A program made the position numbers and the translations under genes. This document shows, in pieces, positions 1 to 8,094 of a stretch of DNA of 64,000 nucleotides. The notes below the pieces were generated by a model. That model saw only the letters and a list, made by a program, of their open reading frames with translations. It searched no databases and was not told where the DNA came from. Location of the stretch: contig JAULZZ010000122.1 of NCBI GenBank assembly GCA_032117095.1, positions 1-64,000 of the forward strand, read 5' to 3'. Source of the DNA: REEB470 sp032117095 (GTDB taxonomy: Bacteria; Bacillota; Bacilli; Paenibacillales; YIM-B00363). Positions within the stretch are counted from its first letter, which is position 1. Each line of letters starts with the position of its first letter.

Positions 1-118
1 GATCTCGGGTACGGATGAATCAGTGAGGATAGGTTGTTTTTTAGAAAACGTCAAGATTTTTAAAATTTTTTATTTGCAACATTTTTCAGGAAAGTTCTTA
101 ACCTGTTGACATTGGATT
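1..118. repeat. Family D element, right half (cut by window start)
   Basis: Positions 1-118 match 57211-57329 nearly base for base apart from small indels. The last 21 bases (98-118) are the exact reverse complement of the left inverted repeat of the copy at 57144-57164. This is therefore the right part of a MITE-like family D element whose left part lies before the window. Confidence 0.75.
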
Positions 119-151
119 CCGAAGGTGCCCCATAGGCATTTTAATGACATC

Positions 152-282
152 ATACTAACGACATATTGAAAACATATGCACAGATGGCTACCTTTTGCGG
201 GAAAGAAAAAGGAGGTTTAACCGAGGCGGAAAGGAGAGGCCTTTTTGCTGGGGGAATATCGTTTAAAATCGTGATTCGTATA
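152..282 (+). repeat. Family B MITE-like element upstream of hepT
   Basis: Shares with the copies at 22442, 26325, 28974 and 38353 the blocks TTTTGCGGGAAAG, GGTTTAACCGAGGC and a terminal GATTCGTAT. It is open in the hepT frame, so the hepT reading frame can be extended artificially through it. The left boundary is approximate. Confidence 0.6.
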
Positions 283-315
283 AGATGCGATCAACATGAG
301 GATGCGGGTGAACGA

Positions 316-1287
316 ATGCAGTTGTTACGGGTGTACCAACGTTTAAGCAAAGACATTGCGCATATCGAACGCCAATTGCGTGCGAGCATGGATACGGAAC
401 CGTCCGTACTTTATGATGCTTCTGCACACCTACTGATGGCAGGGGGAAAACGGGTGCGCCCGATTCTCGTGTTGTTGTGTGGGCAGTTTGGTACGTATGA
501 TGTGGAGCGACTGGCGCATATTGCTGTGCCTTTAGAGCTCATCCATATGGCGACACTCGTGCACGATGACGTCATCGATCAAGCAAACACCAGACGCGGG
601 AAACCCACTGTACGGGCACAGTGGGGCTCGCGCATTGCAATGTATACGGGAGACTATATTTTTGGACGCGCTCTGTCTATCGCAATGAATGTCCAGATGC
701 ATACGGTGCATCATACGTTGTCCAAAGCGATGGTACAAATGGTCATCGGAGAAATTGCCCAGTTGCGTTCGTTTTATGTCCTCGAACAAACCGTGCGCGA
801 CTATTTATTGCGCATCCGACGCAAAACAGCGTTGCTCATTGCGACATCGTGTCAACTGGGAGCACTTGTTGCAGGGGCATCTGAGGCGGTCGCCCAGCGG
901 CTGTACACATTCGGATACAACATGGGGATGGCGTTTCAAATTCGTGACGATATGCTCGATCTCACTGGGACATCAAAGCAACTCGGCAAGCCCCCAGGCA
1001 GTGATATTCGACAAGGTAATGTGACATTGCCAATTTTGTATGCGATACAACAACCCCATATTCGTGAAGCCGTCATGGAGGTGTTTCATCTCCGTGACGC
1101 TGTTCCGCATCGTATGCTCGAAAATACATTGGCGATGATTCGACATAGCGAAGGGATGAAACGCGCAGATGCATTGGCACACCGGTTTATTGCACGTGCG
1201 ATTGCAGCGTTAGATCCTTTGCCTGCGATTACAGCAAAGGCGGATTTACTCACGATGGCACGGATGATGACGGATCGGGCGTATTGA
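316..1287 (+). CDS. hepT: Heptaprenyl diphosphate synthase component II (trans-isoprenyl diphosphate synthase)
   Basis: Long-chain polyprenyl diphosphate synthase of about 323 residues; the catalytic subunit making the isoprenoid tail of menaquinone. Both Asp-rich motifs are visible: the first as LVHDDVIDQANTRRGKPT, the second as QIRDDMLDLTG. The GGKRVRP substrate-binding stretch lies near residue 45. An open frame continues upstream to about 166 but consists of repeat DNA (family B), so I chose the ATG at 316, giving MQLLRVYQRL, which resembles known HepT N-termini. The ribosome site there is weak. HepS and MenG/UbiE are not in the window and would be expected just upstream. Confidence 0.9.
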   Translation: MQLLRVYQRLSKDIAHIERQLRASMDTEPSVLYDASAHLLMAGGKRVRPILVLLCGQFGTYDVERLAHIAVPLELIHMATLVHDDVIDQANTRRGKPTVRAQWGSRIAMYTGDYIFGRALSIAMNVQMHTVHHTLSKAMVQMVIGEIAQLRSFYVLEQTVRDYLLRIRRKTALLIATSCQLGALVAGASEAVAQRLYTFGYNMGMAFQIRDDMLDLTGTSKQLGKPPGSDIRQGNVTLPILYAIQQPHIREAVMEVFHLRDAVPHRMLENTLAMIRHSEGMKRADALAHRFIARAIAALDPLPAITAKADLLTMARMMTDRAY

Positions 1288-1330
1288 TGGGGGCGAACCA
1301 AATATTTTCTGATGCTACCGAATTGATGTG

Positions 1331-1433
1331 ATATTAAACACTGATCAAAAACATCTACGAAAGAGGATCTTCTTTTACGAGAAAGCACAGTCATTTTTAA
1401 CCAATAGGATTCCTGTATTTAAACAGTGTTAGT
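1331..1433 (+). repeat. Family A MITE-like element (copy 1)
   Basis: Begins ATATTAAACACTGAT and ends CAGTGTTAGT, with the family core TTTTACGAGAAAGCA and TTTTTAACCAATAGGATTCC. It lies between hepT and the direct-repeat cassette. Confidence 0.75.
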
Positions 1434-1442
1434 GTGTGCCTC

Positions 1443-1471
1443 TTGACAACGCATGCATCATGGTATATAGT
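1443..1471 (+). promoter_or_regulatory. Sigma-A promoter in direct repeat 1
   Basis: TTGACA at 1443-1448, a 17-bp spacer, then TATAGT at 1466-1471. It would drive a transcript of only about 80 nt ending at the terminator at 1513-1563, so a small RNA is possible. The same place in direct repeat 2 is degraded (TTGATC ... TGTATC with a longer spacer). Confidence 0.6.
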
Positions 1472-1512
1472 AGGAAAATAAACATAGCAGTCGCAACATC
1501 GGCGAAGAGGAA

Positions 1513-1563
1513 ACACCTCTCGTTTTGCTCATACGAGCAGACGAGGGGTGTTTTTGTCTTTTT
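1513..1563 (+). terminator. Rho-independent terminator in direct repeat 1
   Basis: An 11-bp stem, ACACCTCTCGT against ACGAGGGGTGT, with one G-T pair and an inner GCTC/GAGC pairing, followed by a T-rich tract. Compared with the copy at 2861 one stem position changes from T-G to G-C, a compensatory change that supports a real hairpin. Confidence 0.75.
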
Positions 1564-1726
1564 TGTGGATGCATTGCTTGTTTTGCACTCTCTGCATAAA
1601 ACGACAGGAGGACAAGGAAAAGGGGGTGAAAAAGGCGTGTTCAAGGCAGCGGTCATGTGGTACAATGAAGGAGCATACGCATCGCCATACGTCATACGAC
1701 TTGGTATAAAGTGTGAAAAAGCGAAC

Positions 1727-1744
1727 GTTCCGTAAATACGGAAC
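1727..1744. promoter_or_regulatory. 18-bp palindrome upstream of Rpn gene (possible operator)
   Basis: GTTCCGTA and TACGGAAC form a perfect 8-bp inverted repeat with a 2-bp centre, 45 bp before the start codon. A TATAAA-like -10 lies just upstream (about 1705). It could be a repressor site; no assigned regulator. Confidence 0.4.
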
Positions 1745-1788
1745 AAAGACGCACCACACAATACCACGACGTAGAGGAGAGAAAGCGT

Positions 1789-2784
1789 ATGCGACCACCG
1801 ATGCAAGGAGGCAATGGACGACGGCATCAGAAAACACGTCGATCCAAAAAACGCCTCGCGGAGAAACGCAGGGAAGCCACAGGAGAAGGCATTGTGCCGT
1901 CTTCGGAGGAAACGCACATCCCGCATGATGAAATTTTCAAGCAGTTGCTATGCATGTTTTACAAGGAGTTTATGGAGTTATTTTTACCCGATATTGCGGA
2001 ACAACTCGATTTTACGCATGCGACGTTTTTGATGCAACAGCAGTTTATGGACAACATAGGGAATAAAGTGTTGGAGCTCGACTTGTTGCAAGGCGTCGTG
2101 CACAAACAAACCCAAAAAGGTGTACGGATACAGTATGAACCTCAATCGTATAAAGATCCGACATTTGCAAAACGAATGTTCGAATACGGCTATCGGGTGG
2201 TCGATCGGTATCGGGACAAAGACGAAATGTTCATTCCCATTGCCCTGTTCACGGGAGACCATGTGGGAAAAACCCCAGACACGTATACGATGAAAACAAT
2301 GGGAAAAGATTTGTTCGTGTATCGGTATTGGGTCATCGTACTGCGGGAGTACGATTGGCAAGAAATGCAACATTCGGACAATCCCGTCGCAGCCGCCATC
2401 CTCGTAAAAACGAAGTATACGCCATCGGAAAAACGGGAAGTGCGCAAGGCATATTTGAAGATGATCTGTCGGTTGTACGAGAAAAACACATCACGGGCTC
2501 ATTTGGGAATGATCATGGGCGTGGCAGACACTTATTTTGCGCCAACCAAGGAGGAAGACGAAGCATTGCTGCGAGAACTCGGCATCGAACAAAAGGAGGT
2601 GAACAAGATGGAGATCATGCCTGCATGGGAGCGTTGGGGGTATGAAAAAGGCATCGGTCAAGGGCGTCAAGAAGGAGTCGCTACTACGGTGATGAAGTTT
2701 CTCAACAAAGGATTCACGGCGGAGGAAATTGCCGAAACGATCGAATTGCCTGTGGAACAAGTCAAAAAAATGGCGCAAGGGTAA
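1789..2784 (+). CDS. Rpn-family PD-(D/E)XK nuclease / putative transposase
   Basis: A 331-residue protein of the Rpn/YhgA type, whose characterised members are recombination-promoting nucleases. The N-terminus is rich in Lys/Arg (residues 10-30). The domain opens with HDEIFKQLL; VLELDLLQGVV followed by RIQYEPQSYKDPTFAKRMFEYGYR is the family's D ... ExQ active-site region, then (A)xRMFxYxxR. The C-terminus has GYEKGIGQGRQEG and a short helical FTAEEIAETIELPVEQVKK segment, typical of this group. GAGGAG sits 9 nt before the ATG. The gene lies alone between two 220-bp direct repeats and has its own terminator at 2861, so it looks like an accessory cassette. Confident of family, not of in vivo activity. 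Confidence 0.75.
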   Translation: MRPPMQGGNGRRHQKTRRSKKRLAEKRREATGEGIVPSSEETHIPHDEIFKQLLCMFYKEFMELFLPDIAEQLDFTHATFLMQQQFMDNIGNKVLELDLLQGVVHKQTQKGVRIQYEPQSYKDPTFAKRMFEYGYRVVDRYRDKDEMFIPIALFTGDHVGKTPDTYTMKTMGKDLFVYRYWVIVLREYDWQEMQHSDNPVAAAILVKTKYTPSEKREVRKAYLKMICRLYEKNTSRAHLGMIMGVADTYFAPTKEEDEALLRELGIEQKEVNKMEIMPAWERWGYEKGIGQGRQEGVATTVMKFLNKGFTAEEIAETIELPVEQVKKMAQG

Positions 2785-2792
2785 GTTAGTGG

Positions 2793-3012
2793 TTGATCGC
2801 ACAGCGCATGCACCATGGTGTATCGTAAGGAAAAAAATGGTAACATCGGCAAAGAGGAAGCGCCGCTCGTTTTGCTCATACGAGCAGACGAGCGGTGTTT
2901 TTTGTCTTTTTTGTGGGTGCATTTTGCGTTTTGCACTCTGCATAAAACGTCAGGGGGGCAACGGAAAGGGGGTGAAGAAGGCGTGTTCAAGGCAACGGTC
3001 ATGTGGTACAAT
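2793..3012 (+). repeat. Long direct repeat, copy 2 (downstream of Rpn gene)
   Basis: Homologous to 1443-1666. Here the promoter is degraded but the terminator and the GTG-led ribosome site are kept. It runs directly into a coding remnant at 2983. Confidence 0.8.
2861..2912 (+). terminator. Rho-independent terminator of the Rpn gene (direct repeat 2)
   Basis: Stem CGCCGCTCGT against ACGAGCGGTG, then two T-runs. It lies 77 nt after the Rpn stop codon and is the covarying homologue of the hairpin at 1513. Confidence 0.8.
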
Positions 3013-3088
3013 ACGTTGATTGCACAGCTCCGCTACAAACGTGCAGAAGTCGGCATTGCGTTGATCGAGCAGGCAGAGTCTTATGCTA
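2983..3088 (+). pseudogene. Possible IS200/IS605 OrfB (TnpB) fragment
   Basis: From a GTG with a good ribosome site (AAAGGGGG) the frame reads NTLIAQLRYKRAEVGIALIE followed by QAESYA. This resembles the C-terminal LxYKxxxxGIxVIxQEESYTSK region of TnpB proteins. The frame is interrupted by the family E element at 3089. The zinc-finger half that should follow is missing. Similarity was judged by eye and the segment is short. Confidence 0.35.
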
Positions 3089-3386
3089 ATACTAATTCCA
3101 AACAAATATATCGACACAATAACGTGCGTGTGATACAAAGAATATGCGATAGCGCTGAGAAAAGAAATGCAAAAACGAAGAAAAATGTGAACGCATACAA
3201 ACGGTTAGAAGTAGTCGCATATGGTGGCGTGGGAAAAGAAGAACAAAGAAATCGTCACATTGACAGGATATAACGCCGATGATGTGGAAATGTTGGCAAA
3301 GAAATCGGTTACCGGCGGGATACACGATCAAAAGTATTACAGGGAGAGACTGGAATTTTATCGATGTTTTAGTTTGGAATTAGTAT
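3089..3386. repeat. Family E element, 298 bp with perfect 15-bp inverted ends
   Basis: ATACTAATTCCAAAC at 3089-3103 is repeated as GTTTGGAATTAGTAT at 3372-3386. No convincing protein lies between the ends. The element interrupts the TnpB-like fragment and its right end adjoins a family A copy. Non-autonomous transposable element by structure. Confidence 0.6.
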
Positions 3387-3489
3387 AACTAAATACGGAT
3401 TAAAAACGTCTATGTAGAGCGTTTGCTTTATTATGATAAAAATAATTTTTAACCAATAGGAGCGCTGTATTCAAATTGTGTTTAGTATT
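3385..3489 (+). repeat. Family A MITE-like element (copy 2)
   Basis: Has the family core CGGATTAAAAACGTCTATG and TTTTTAACCAATAGGA, ending GTGTTTAGTAT. The left end is ATAACTAAATACGG, slightly altered. It lies just downstream of the DUF1885 gene, which ends at 3572. Confidence 0.75.
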
Positions 3490-3571
3490 ACAACGAAAAA
3501 ACATCATCTTTAAGATGTCCTTTGCTAAATCCAAGAAACTGTACCCCATCCTATACCCCCGCCCACATTGC

Positions 3572-3985
3572 TTATTTTCGCGGATAATACGTCATCATCC
3601 GCCCATTGAACAACGTCAACTTTGCCCGAAATCGTTTTGCCAGAAATCTGCACAACTCGTTGCCTTTTGCCTTGTCGCCGTGCGTATGTCCATCGGGCAA
3701 CACGACTTGGATGTATGCGTCTTGCGTTTCTCCCTCGTGCCCCACGCCAATGACGATCGTCCGGTACATTTCCTGTGTCCCTTTGAGATAAAACCATACA
3801 TTTTCTCCCTCAGGTTTCATGTGCATCGTATAGGGAAACGCAGCTGCAGCATAGTCCCATTGCAACTGTGCCCCCGTACGCCCAACTTGCTCGATATAGT
3901 GTGAAAGCGCATGTTTGACATCGTCGAGCGTCACCGATTGGACGATCGATTGGTCGGTCAACTGAATTTTCGCTACTGCAACCAT
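3572..3985 (-). CDS. DUF1885 family protein
   Basis: A 137-residue soluble protein matching my recollection of the Bacilli-restricted DUF1885 family: SVTLDDVKHALSHYIEQVG near the N-terminus, then WDYAAAAFPY, WFYLKGT, IVIGVG, YIQVVLPDGHTHGDKAKGNE and LTLFNGRMM. Function unknown. The ATG at 3985 follows GGAGGG by 7 nt; a longer start at 4006 has no site. The gene begins 37 nt after speA ends on the same strand, so the two are probably co-transcribed. Confidence 0.75.
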   Translation of the reverse strand: MVAVAKIQLTDQSIVQSVTLDDVKHALSHYIEQVGRTGAQLQWDYAAAAFPYTMHMKPEGENVWFYLKGTQEMYRTIVIGVGHEGETQDAYIQVVLPDGHTHGDKAKGNELCRFLAKRFRAKLTLFNGRMMTYYPRK

Positions 3986-4022
3986 ACAGCATCCCTCCTG
4001 CTCCACGCATGACGTGGTTGTT

Positions 4023-5504
4023 TTATTCTTCGATCGCCCGTTGCTCGACGATCACTTTGACCATTTTGTTTGTCTTGTCTTCTAAGCCTTGAACAGGCAG
4101 ACCAATAAGGGTTTGTTCTTGGATATACGCAATGTTTTGCTGGGAAATGACTTCGCCAGGCAACAAGATGGGGATGCCCGGTGGATAAACCATAATAAAT
4201 TCAGCGATAATGCGCCCATCGGCTTCTTCGAGTGGGATGGATTCGGTCAGCGCATAAAACGCATCGCGCGGCGCCAACGCTAACGTGGGGATGTGTGGAT
4301 TTTTTACGGTGACTGCATGGATAGGGGTACGGCGTTGTGCCTGTGTTTGGGCAATGGCATGGATCGCATCGATGAGGCGATGTATCGTGACTGGGGTGTC
4401 TGCGGGGGTGATGATGCACAGGATGTTGTACATATCGCTCATTTCGACTTCGATGCCGTGCTGTTTACGCAACAACGTTTCCATCTCAAAGCCAGTCATC
4501 CCGAGCGCACGTACGTGAATCGTCAGTTTGGTCGGATCCATGTCATACAGCGTTTCGTTGCGGGGCGAGACGAGGTCTAGGCAAGAAATTTGCGGCACAG
4601 CACAGAGGAGACGACGCGCTTCTTGGGCAAGATCGATCGCTTTTTGGGCAAGGGCTCTGCCATGAAGGGCAAGTTGGCGACGGGCTGCATCCAAGGAGGC
4701 GAGGAGCAAATAAGAGGTGGACGTCGTCGTGAGCATGGACAACATCGTCTGCACGCGTTTGGGGTCGACTAGCGAACCTTGTACGTTGAGCACGGAGCTT
4801 TGCGTCAGAGAACCACCGAGCTTGTGTACACTCGTCGCAGCCATATCTGCACCTGCCTGCATGGCAGAGCACGGCAACGCCTCGTGAAAGTGAATATGTA
4901 CGCCGTGTGCTTCATCGACCAACACGGGAATGCGGTACGCATGCGCAAGAGTGACAATTTCGTGAAGATTGGCACAAATCCCAAAATAGGTTGGATTGAT
5001 CACGAACACCGCCTTGGCATCGGGGTGCCGTTCCAATGCTTTTTGGACAGCGCGCGTCGAGATACCATGGGCAATGCCGAACGTTTCATCCATGGTCGGG
5101 GATAAGAACACGGGACGTGCACCCGAAAAGATGATGGCGGACATGACAGACTTGTGCACGTTGCGGGGCAGGATGATCTTATCTCCAGGGCGACATACCG
5201 CCATGATCATCGCTTGGATCGCACCGCTTGTCCCTTGTACAGAAAAAAAAGCGTGCTCTGCACCAAAAGCGTCCGCCGCCAGCCTTTGGGCCTCTTGAAT
5301 GATGCCTGACGGTTGGTGTAAATCGTCCAAGGGAGCGATGTTGATCAGATCGATGGACAACGCCGCATCTCCGATAAAATGGCGGAATGCCTCATCCATG
5401 CCTGCACCACATTTGTGTCCGGGAATGTGAAACTGCAATGGTTTTTTGGCCGCATGGGCTACGAGGGCATCAAAAAGCGGGGTATGTGCTTGATTCATTG
5501 TCAT
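4023..5504 (-). CDS. speA: Orn/Lys/Arg decarboxylase (arginine decarboxylase type)
   Basis: A 493-residue PLP-dependent fold-type I decarboxylase of the short Bacillus SpeA/YaaO type. It makes agmatine (or cadaverine) for polyamine synthesis. Seen: FHIPGHKCGAGMD near residue 25, the substrate loop SVQGTSGAIQAMI, VDEAHGVHIHF (PLP-pyridine Asp) and ATSVHKLGGSLTQSS with the Schiff-base Lys, then the C-terminal domain ending YPPGIPILLPGE. Substrate choice cannot be told from sequence. The start is 5504 or the ATG two codons later (5498); AAAGG lies 5 and 11 nt upstream respectively. Followed on the same strand by the DUF1885 gene. Confidence 0.9.
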   Translation of the reverse strand: MTMNQAHTPLFDALVAHAAKKPLQFHIPGHKCGAGMDEAFRHFIGDAALSIDLINIAPLDDLHQPSGIIQEAQRLAADAFGAEHAFFSVQGTSGAIQAMIMAVCRPGDKIILPRNVHKSVMSAIIFSGARPVFLSPTMDETFGIAHGISTRAVQKALERHPDAKAVFVINPTYFGICANLHEIVTLAHAYRIPVLVDEAHGVHIHFHEALPCSAMQAGADMAATSVHKLGGSLTQSSVLNVQGSLVDPKRVQTMLSMLTTTSTSYLLLASLDAARRQLALHGRALAQKAIDLAQEARRLLCAVPQISCLDLVSPRNETLYDMDPTKLTIHVRALGMTGFEMETLLRKQHGIEVEMSDMYNILCIITPADTPVTIHRLIDAIHAIAQTQAQRRTPIHAVTVKNPHIPTLALAPRDAFYALTESIPLEEADGRIIAEFIMVYPPGIPILLPGEVISQQNIAYIQEQTLIGLPVQGLEDKTNKMVKVIVEQRAIEE

Positions 5505-6017
5505 TTCAGCCTTTCTTGTGAACAGACATCAATAGCGCCACTGTTTTTATCGTACACGCATTGTATCATAAGTGGTTCGTTGTCGTGAACTGTAAACTGA
5601 TTTTTTCTCTGTGTATTCATATTTTATACTTTTGTTTCCGATAAACTGTGATAAGGCGGACAACGGGGAGTCGTGCGTCGGTTACCTATTGCGCTATTGG
5701 CAAATGGGTGGGTGTATTTCCTTAACGCTGATACGAAACACAGATTTCTATGCAGAGGTGCTCTTTTTACGAGAAAGCAAAGGGATTTTTAACCAATGGC
5801 ATGTCTGCATTCAAAAAGTGTTTCGTATCGTTTCACACATCAAAAAAATCGCAAAAACCGCCATTTCGCAGGATTCAAACAAAAATTAAACCTTATAAAA
5901 CAAGAAAATTTTTCAAAAGTTATTGCCTTTTTGCGCAAAAAGGTGTACGATGAGAGCATCCGAATTCTCTCTATTTTTTTGTTTGATCAATTTTTCCTAT
6001 TATAAGGAGGGGTTGTC
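5505..6017. other. Intergenic region between speA and the 6018 gene
   Basis: A divergent spacer of about 510 bp. It holds the family A copy at 5731-5828 and AT-rich DNA after it. I see no credible gene and no clear consensus promoter. Confidence 0.6.
5731..5828 (+). repeat. Family A MITE-like element (copy 3)
   Basis: ATACGAAACACAGATTT at the left, GTGTTTCGTAT at the right, core TTTTTACGAGAAAGC and TTTTTAACCAATGG. Short by a few bases near the left end relative to other copies. Confidence 0.8.
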
Positions 6018-6614
6018 GTGAACAAAAATAATGAGGTAGAATACTGCAACGTGGATTTGCGGTTTGATCGGAGGATGATTCATACGTTTATTAAGTCCTT
6101 CGTACAAGAGGGATATGCCATGTACTGGTCGGAGAGCGACACGCAGTTTGTCGCGTCGATTCGTTCTGGGGTGAAGATGATTAAGCTTAAATTTTATCGT
6201 ATCGGCGATCGCTTTAAGCTCAACGGCAATTACATGTTCAAAGACGAGAAACTCATCGGTTTGATGGAGAAGATGATCGGCACGACACGGGGGCATGCGA
6301 TTGTCAAACGCCTGCGGGATCATCATGTGATTATTGAGAACATTATGTTTGGTGAAGTGATTCGCACGGTAGAAGTATCGGGCATGGACCACAAAGTCAT
6401 CGGCAACGGGCATACTGGGGTGACAATCCATGACATTCACCAAGCATACTTTTCCAATCGGATTGAACAACGCATTGCTCAACTGCACCAAACGGTGGAT
6501 GAACAGCTGGTGCGTTTGCGCGACGCATTGCATGCTTGTGATGGGCAGGCGGTCACAGAGGCCAAAGCACAGCTAGATCGCTGTCGTCATGAGATGGTAC
6601 AATTAGAGGCATAA
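6018..6614 (+). CDS. Conserved Bacilli protein of unknown function
   Basis: A 198-residue cytoplasmic protein with no signal peptide or membrane segment. GTG start 6 nt after GGAGGGG. The middle (EKMIGTTRGHAIVKRLRDHH, then VIIENIMFGEVIRTVEVSG) resembles a conserved Bacilli protein often labelled, probably wrongly, as a non-ribosomal peptide synthetase module. The last 50 residues are a charged helix with coiled-coil character (EQRIAQLHQTVDEQLVRLRD). It precedes gndA by 37 nt on the same strand, so they may share a transcript. I cannot assign a function. Confidence 0.65.
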   Translation: MNKNNEVEYCNVDLRFDRRMIHTFIKSFVQEGYAMYWSESDTQFVASIRSGVKMIKLKFYRIGDRFKLNGNYMFKDEKLIGLMEKMIGTTRGHAIVKRLRDHHVIIENIMFGEVIRTVEVSGMDHKVIGNGHTGVTIHDIHQAYFSNRIEQRIAQLHQTVDEQLVRLRDALHACDGQAVTEAKAQLDRCRHEMVQLEA

Positions 6615-6651
6615 TCCTACATCAATGAGATTGTGAGCGTGAGAAGCAACG

Positions 6652-8094
6652 ATGCAAAATGAGACAACAAAAACAAAGATTGCGATGGTCGGGCTAGCGG
6701 TCATGGGGAAAAATTTAGCACTCAATATGGCGAGTCGAGGCATCTCCGTGACCGTGTATAACCGTTCGGCGATAAAAACCGAGGAGCTCATGGCAGAAGT
6801 CCAGCACCAACCACACCTTTTGCCTTTCATTCATCCGGTATATTCGATTGCGCAGTTGGTGCAAGCCGTAGAGCGACCACGCAAACTGATGTTGATGGTA
6901 AAGGCAGGGGAAGCAACCGACGATACGATCGCCATGATTGCCCCCCATTTGGAAGCAGGAGACATCATCATTGATGGGGGCAATGCGTATTTCGAACATA
7001 CGATGCGACGTGTTGCCCTGTTGGCTCCACAAGGCATTCATTTTCTCGGCGTTGGCGTTTCAGGAGGCGAAGAAGGCGCATTGCGGGGACCTGCCATCAT
7101 GCCTGGTGGAGACGCACAAGCATACGAGGCAGTCGCCCCAATTTTTACTGCGATTGCCGCACGAGTGCAGGAACAACCGTGTTGTGCATATATGGGGGTC
7201 GGTGGTGCAGGGCATTACGTGAAGATGGTACATAACGGCATTGAGTACGGGGACATGCAACTCATTAGCGAAGCGTATCACGTCCTAAAAGACATTTTCG
7301 GATGTACGCCAGATGCGTTGCATGATATCTTTTCTGCATGGAATGAGGGCGAATTGGATAGTTACCTCATCGAGATTACCGCCCAGATTTTTGCGGCGAA
7401 GGACGTGCATACCGACGAGCGGATCATCGATATGATCTTAGATCGTGCGAGCCAAAAAGGCACCGGCAAGTGGACGAGTGTCGATGCGCTTGATCAGGGG
7501 GTTCCGCTGACGATCATTACTTCTGCGGTGTTTGCACGGTATTTGTCCGCCCAAGTTGCCGAACGCCACCATGCGAGTACGGTGCTGCGTGGTCCACAGC
7601 CGTCGACCATCCCTTCAGCACAACGGGACACATGGATCGAGCGGGTGCGTCAAGCGTTGTTCGCATCCAAAATATGCTCCTATGCACAAGGGTTTGCGCA
7701 GTTGCGTGCTGCATCTGCGCAGTATGGTTGGCAGTTGCCTTTTGTGGAGATCGCCAAGCTGTTTCGCGGAGGGTGTATTATCCGTGCCCGTTTTCTCCAA
7801 AATATCGCCGATGCGTATATCAGGCAACCAGATTTGCCAAATTTGATACTCGATGAGTATTTCCAACATGCGATCGATCAATACCAGCACAGTTGGCGGG
7901 CGGTCGTTTCCCTTGCGGTGGAGCAAGGCATTCCCGTGCCGGCGATGAGTGCTGCATTGGCGTATTACGATGCGTATCGAACAAAACGGTTGCCAGCCAA
8001 CTTGATTCAGGCGCAACGGGACTATTTTGGTGCGCATACGTTTGAGCGAATTGATCGTCCTGGCACGTTTCACCATCCGTGGAGTGGCGCATGA
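6652..8094 (+). CDS. gndA: 6-phosphogluconate dehydrogenase, decarboxylating
   Basis: A 480-residue enzyme converting 6-phosphogluconate to ribulose 5-phosphate, CO2 and NADPH in the oxidative pentose phosphate pathway. The NADP fold shows MVGLAVMGKNLALNMASRG, then IIDGGNAYFEHTMRR, GVGVSGGEEGALRGPAIMPGG and KMVHNGIEYGDMQ with the catalytic Lys and His. The all-helical C-terminal domain is full length. The stop overlaps the aroK start (ATGA), so gndA, aroK and aroA form an operon linking the pentose phosphate route to aromatic synthesis. Confidence 0.96.
   Translation: MQNETTKTKIAMVGLAVMGKNLALNMASRGISVTVYNRSAIKTEELMAEVQHQPHLLPFIHPVYSIAQLVQAVERPRKLMLMVKAGEATDDTIAMIAPHLEAGDIIIDGGNAYFEHTMRRVALLAPQGIHFLGVGVSGGEEGALRGPAIMPGGDAQAYEAVAPIFTAIAARVQEQPCCAYMGVGGAGHYVKMVHNGIEYGDMQLISEAYHVLKDIFGCTPDALHDIFSAWNEGELDSYLIEITAQIFAAKDVHTDERIIDMILDRASQKGTGKWTSVDALDQGVPLTIITSAVFARYLSAQVAERHHASTVLRGPQPSTIPSAQRDTWIERVRQALFASKICSYAQGFAQLRAASAQYGWQLPFVEIAKLFRGGCIIRARFLQNIADAYIRQPDLPNLILDEYFQHAIDQYQHSWRAVVSLAVEQGIPVPAMSAALAYYDAYRTKRLPANLIQAQRDYFGAHTFERIDRPGTFHHPWSGA

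Larger units (their letters stand above)
1443..1666 (+). repeat. Long direct repeat, copy 1 (upstream of Rpn gene)
   Basis: About 224 bp, closely matching 2793-3012 with scattered substitutions and small gaps. Each copy contains a terminator hairpin, a purine-rich ribosome-binding site (AAGGGGGTGAA) and a GTG-led start reading MFKA(A/T)VMWYN. The two copies bracket the Rpn-family gene. Confidence 0.8.

Noticed and set aside
166..315. N-terminal extension of hepT
   Set aside because: The first 50 codons are family B repeat DNA, and known HepT proteins start near position 316.
2983..3273. A full small gene continuing from the TnpB-like fragment
   Set aside because: After 3088 the frame runs into the inverted-repeat element E and loses protein-like composition.
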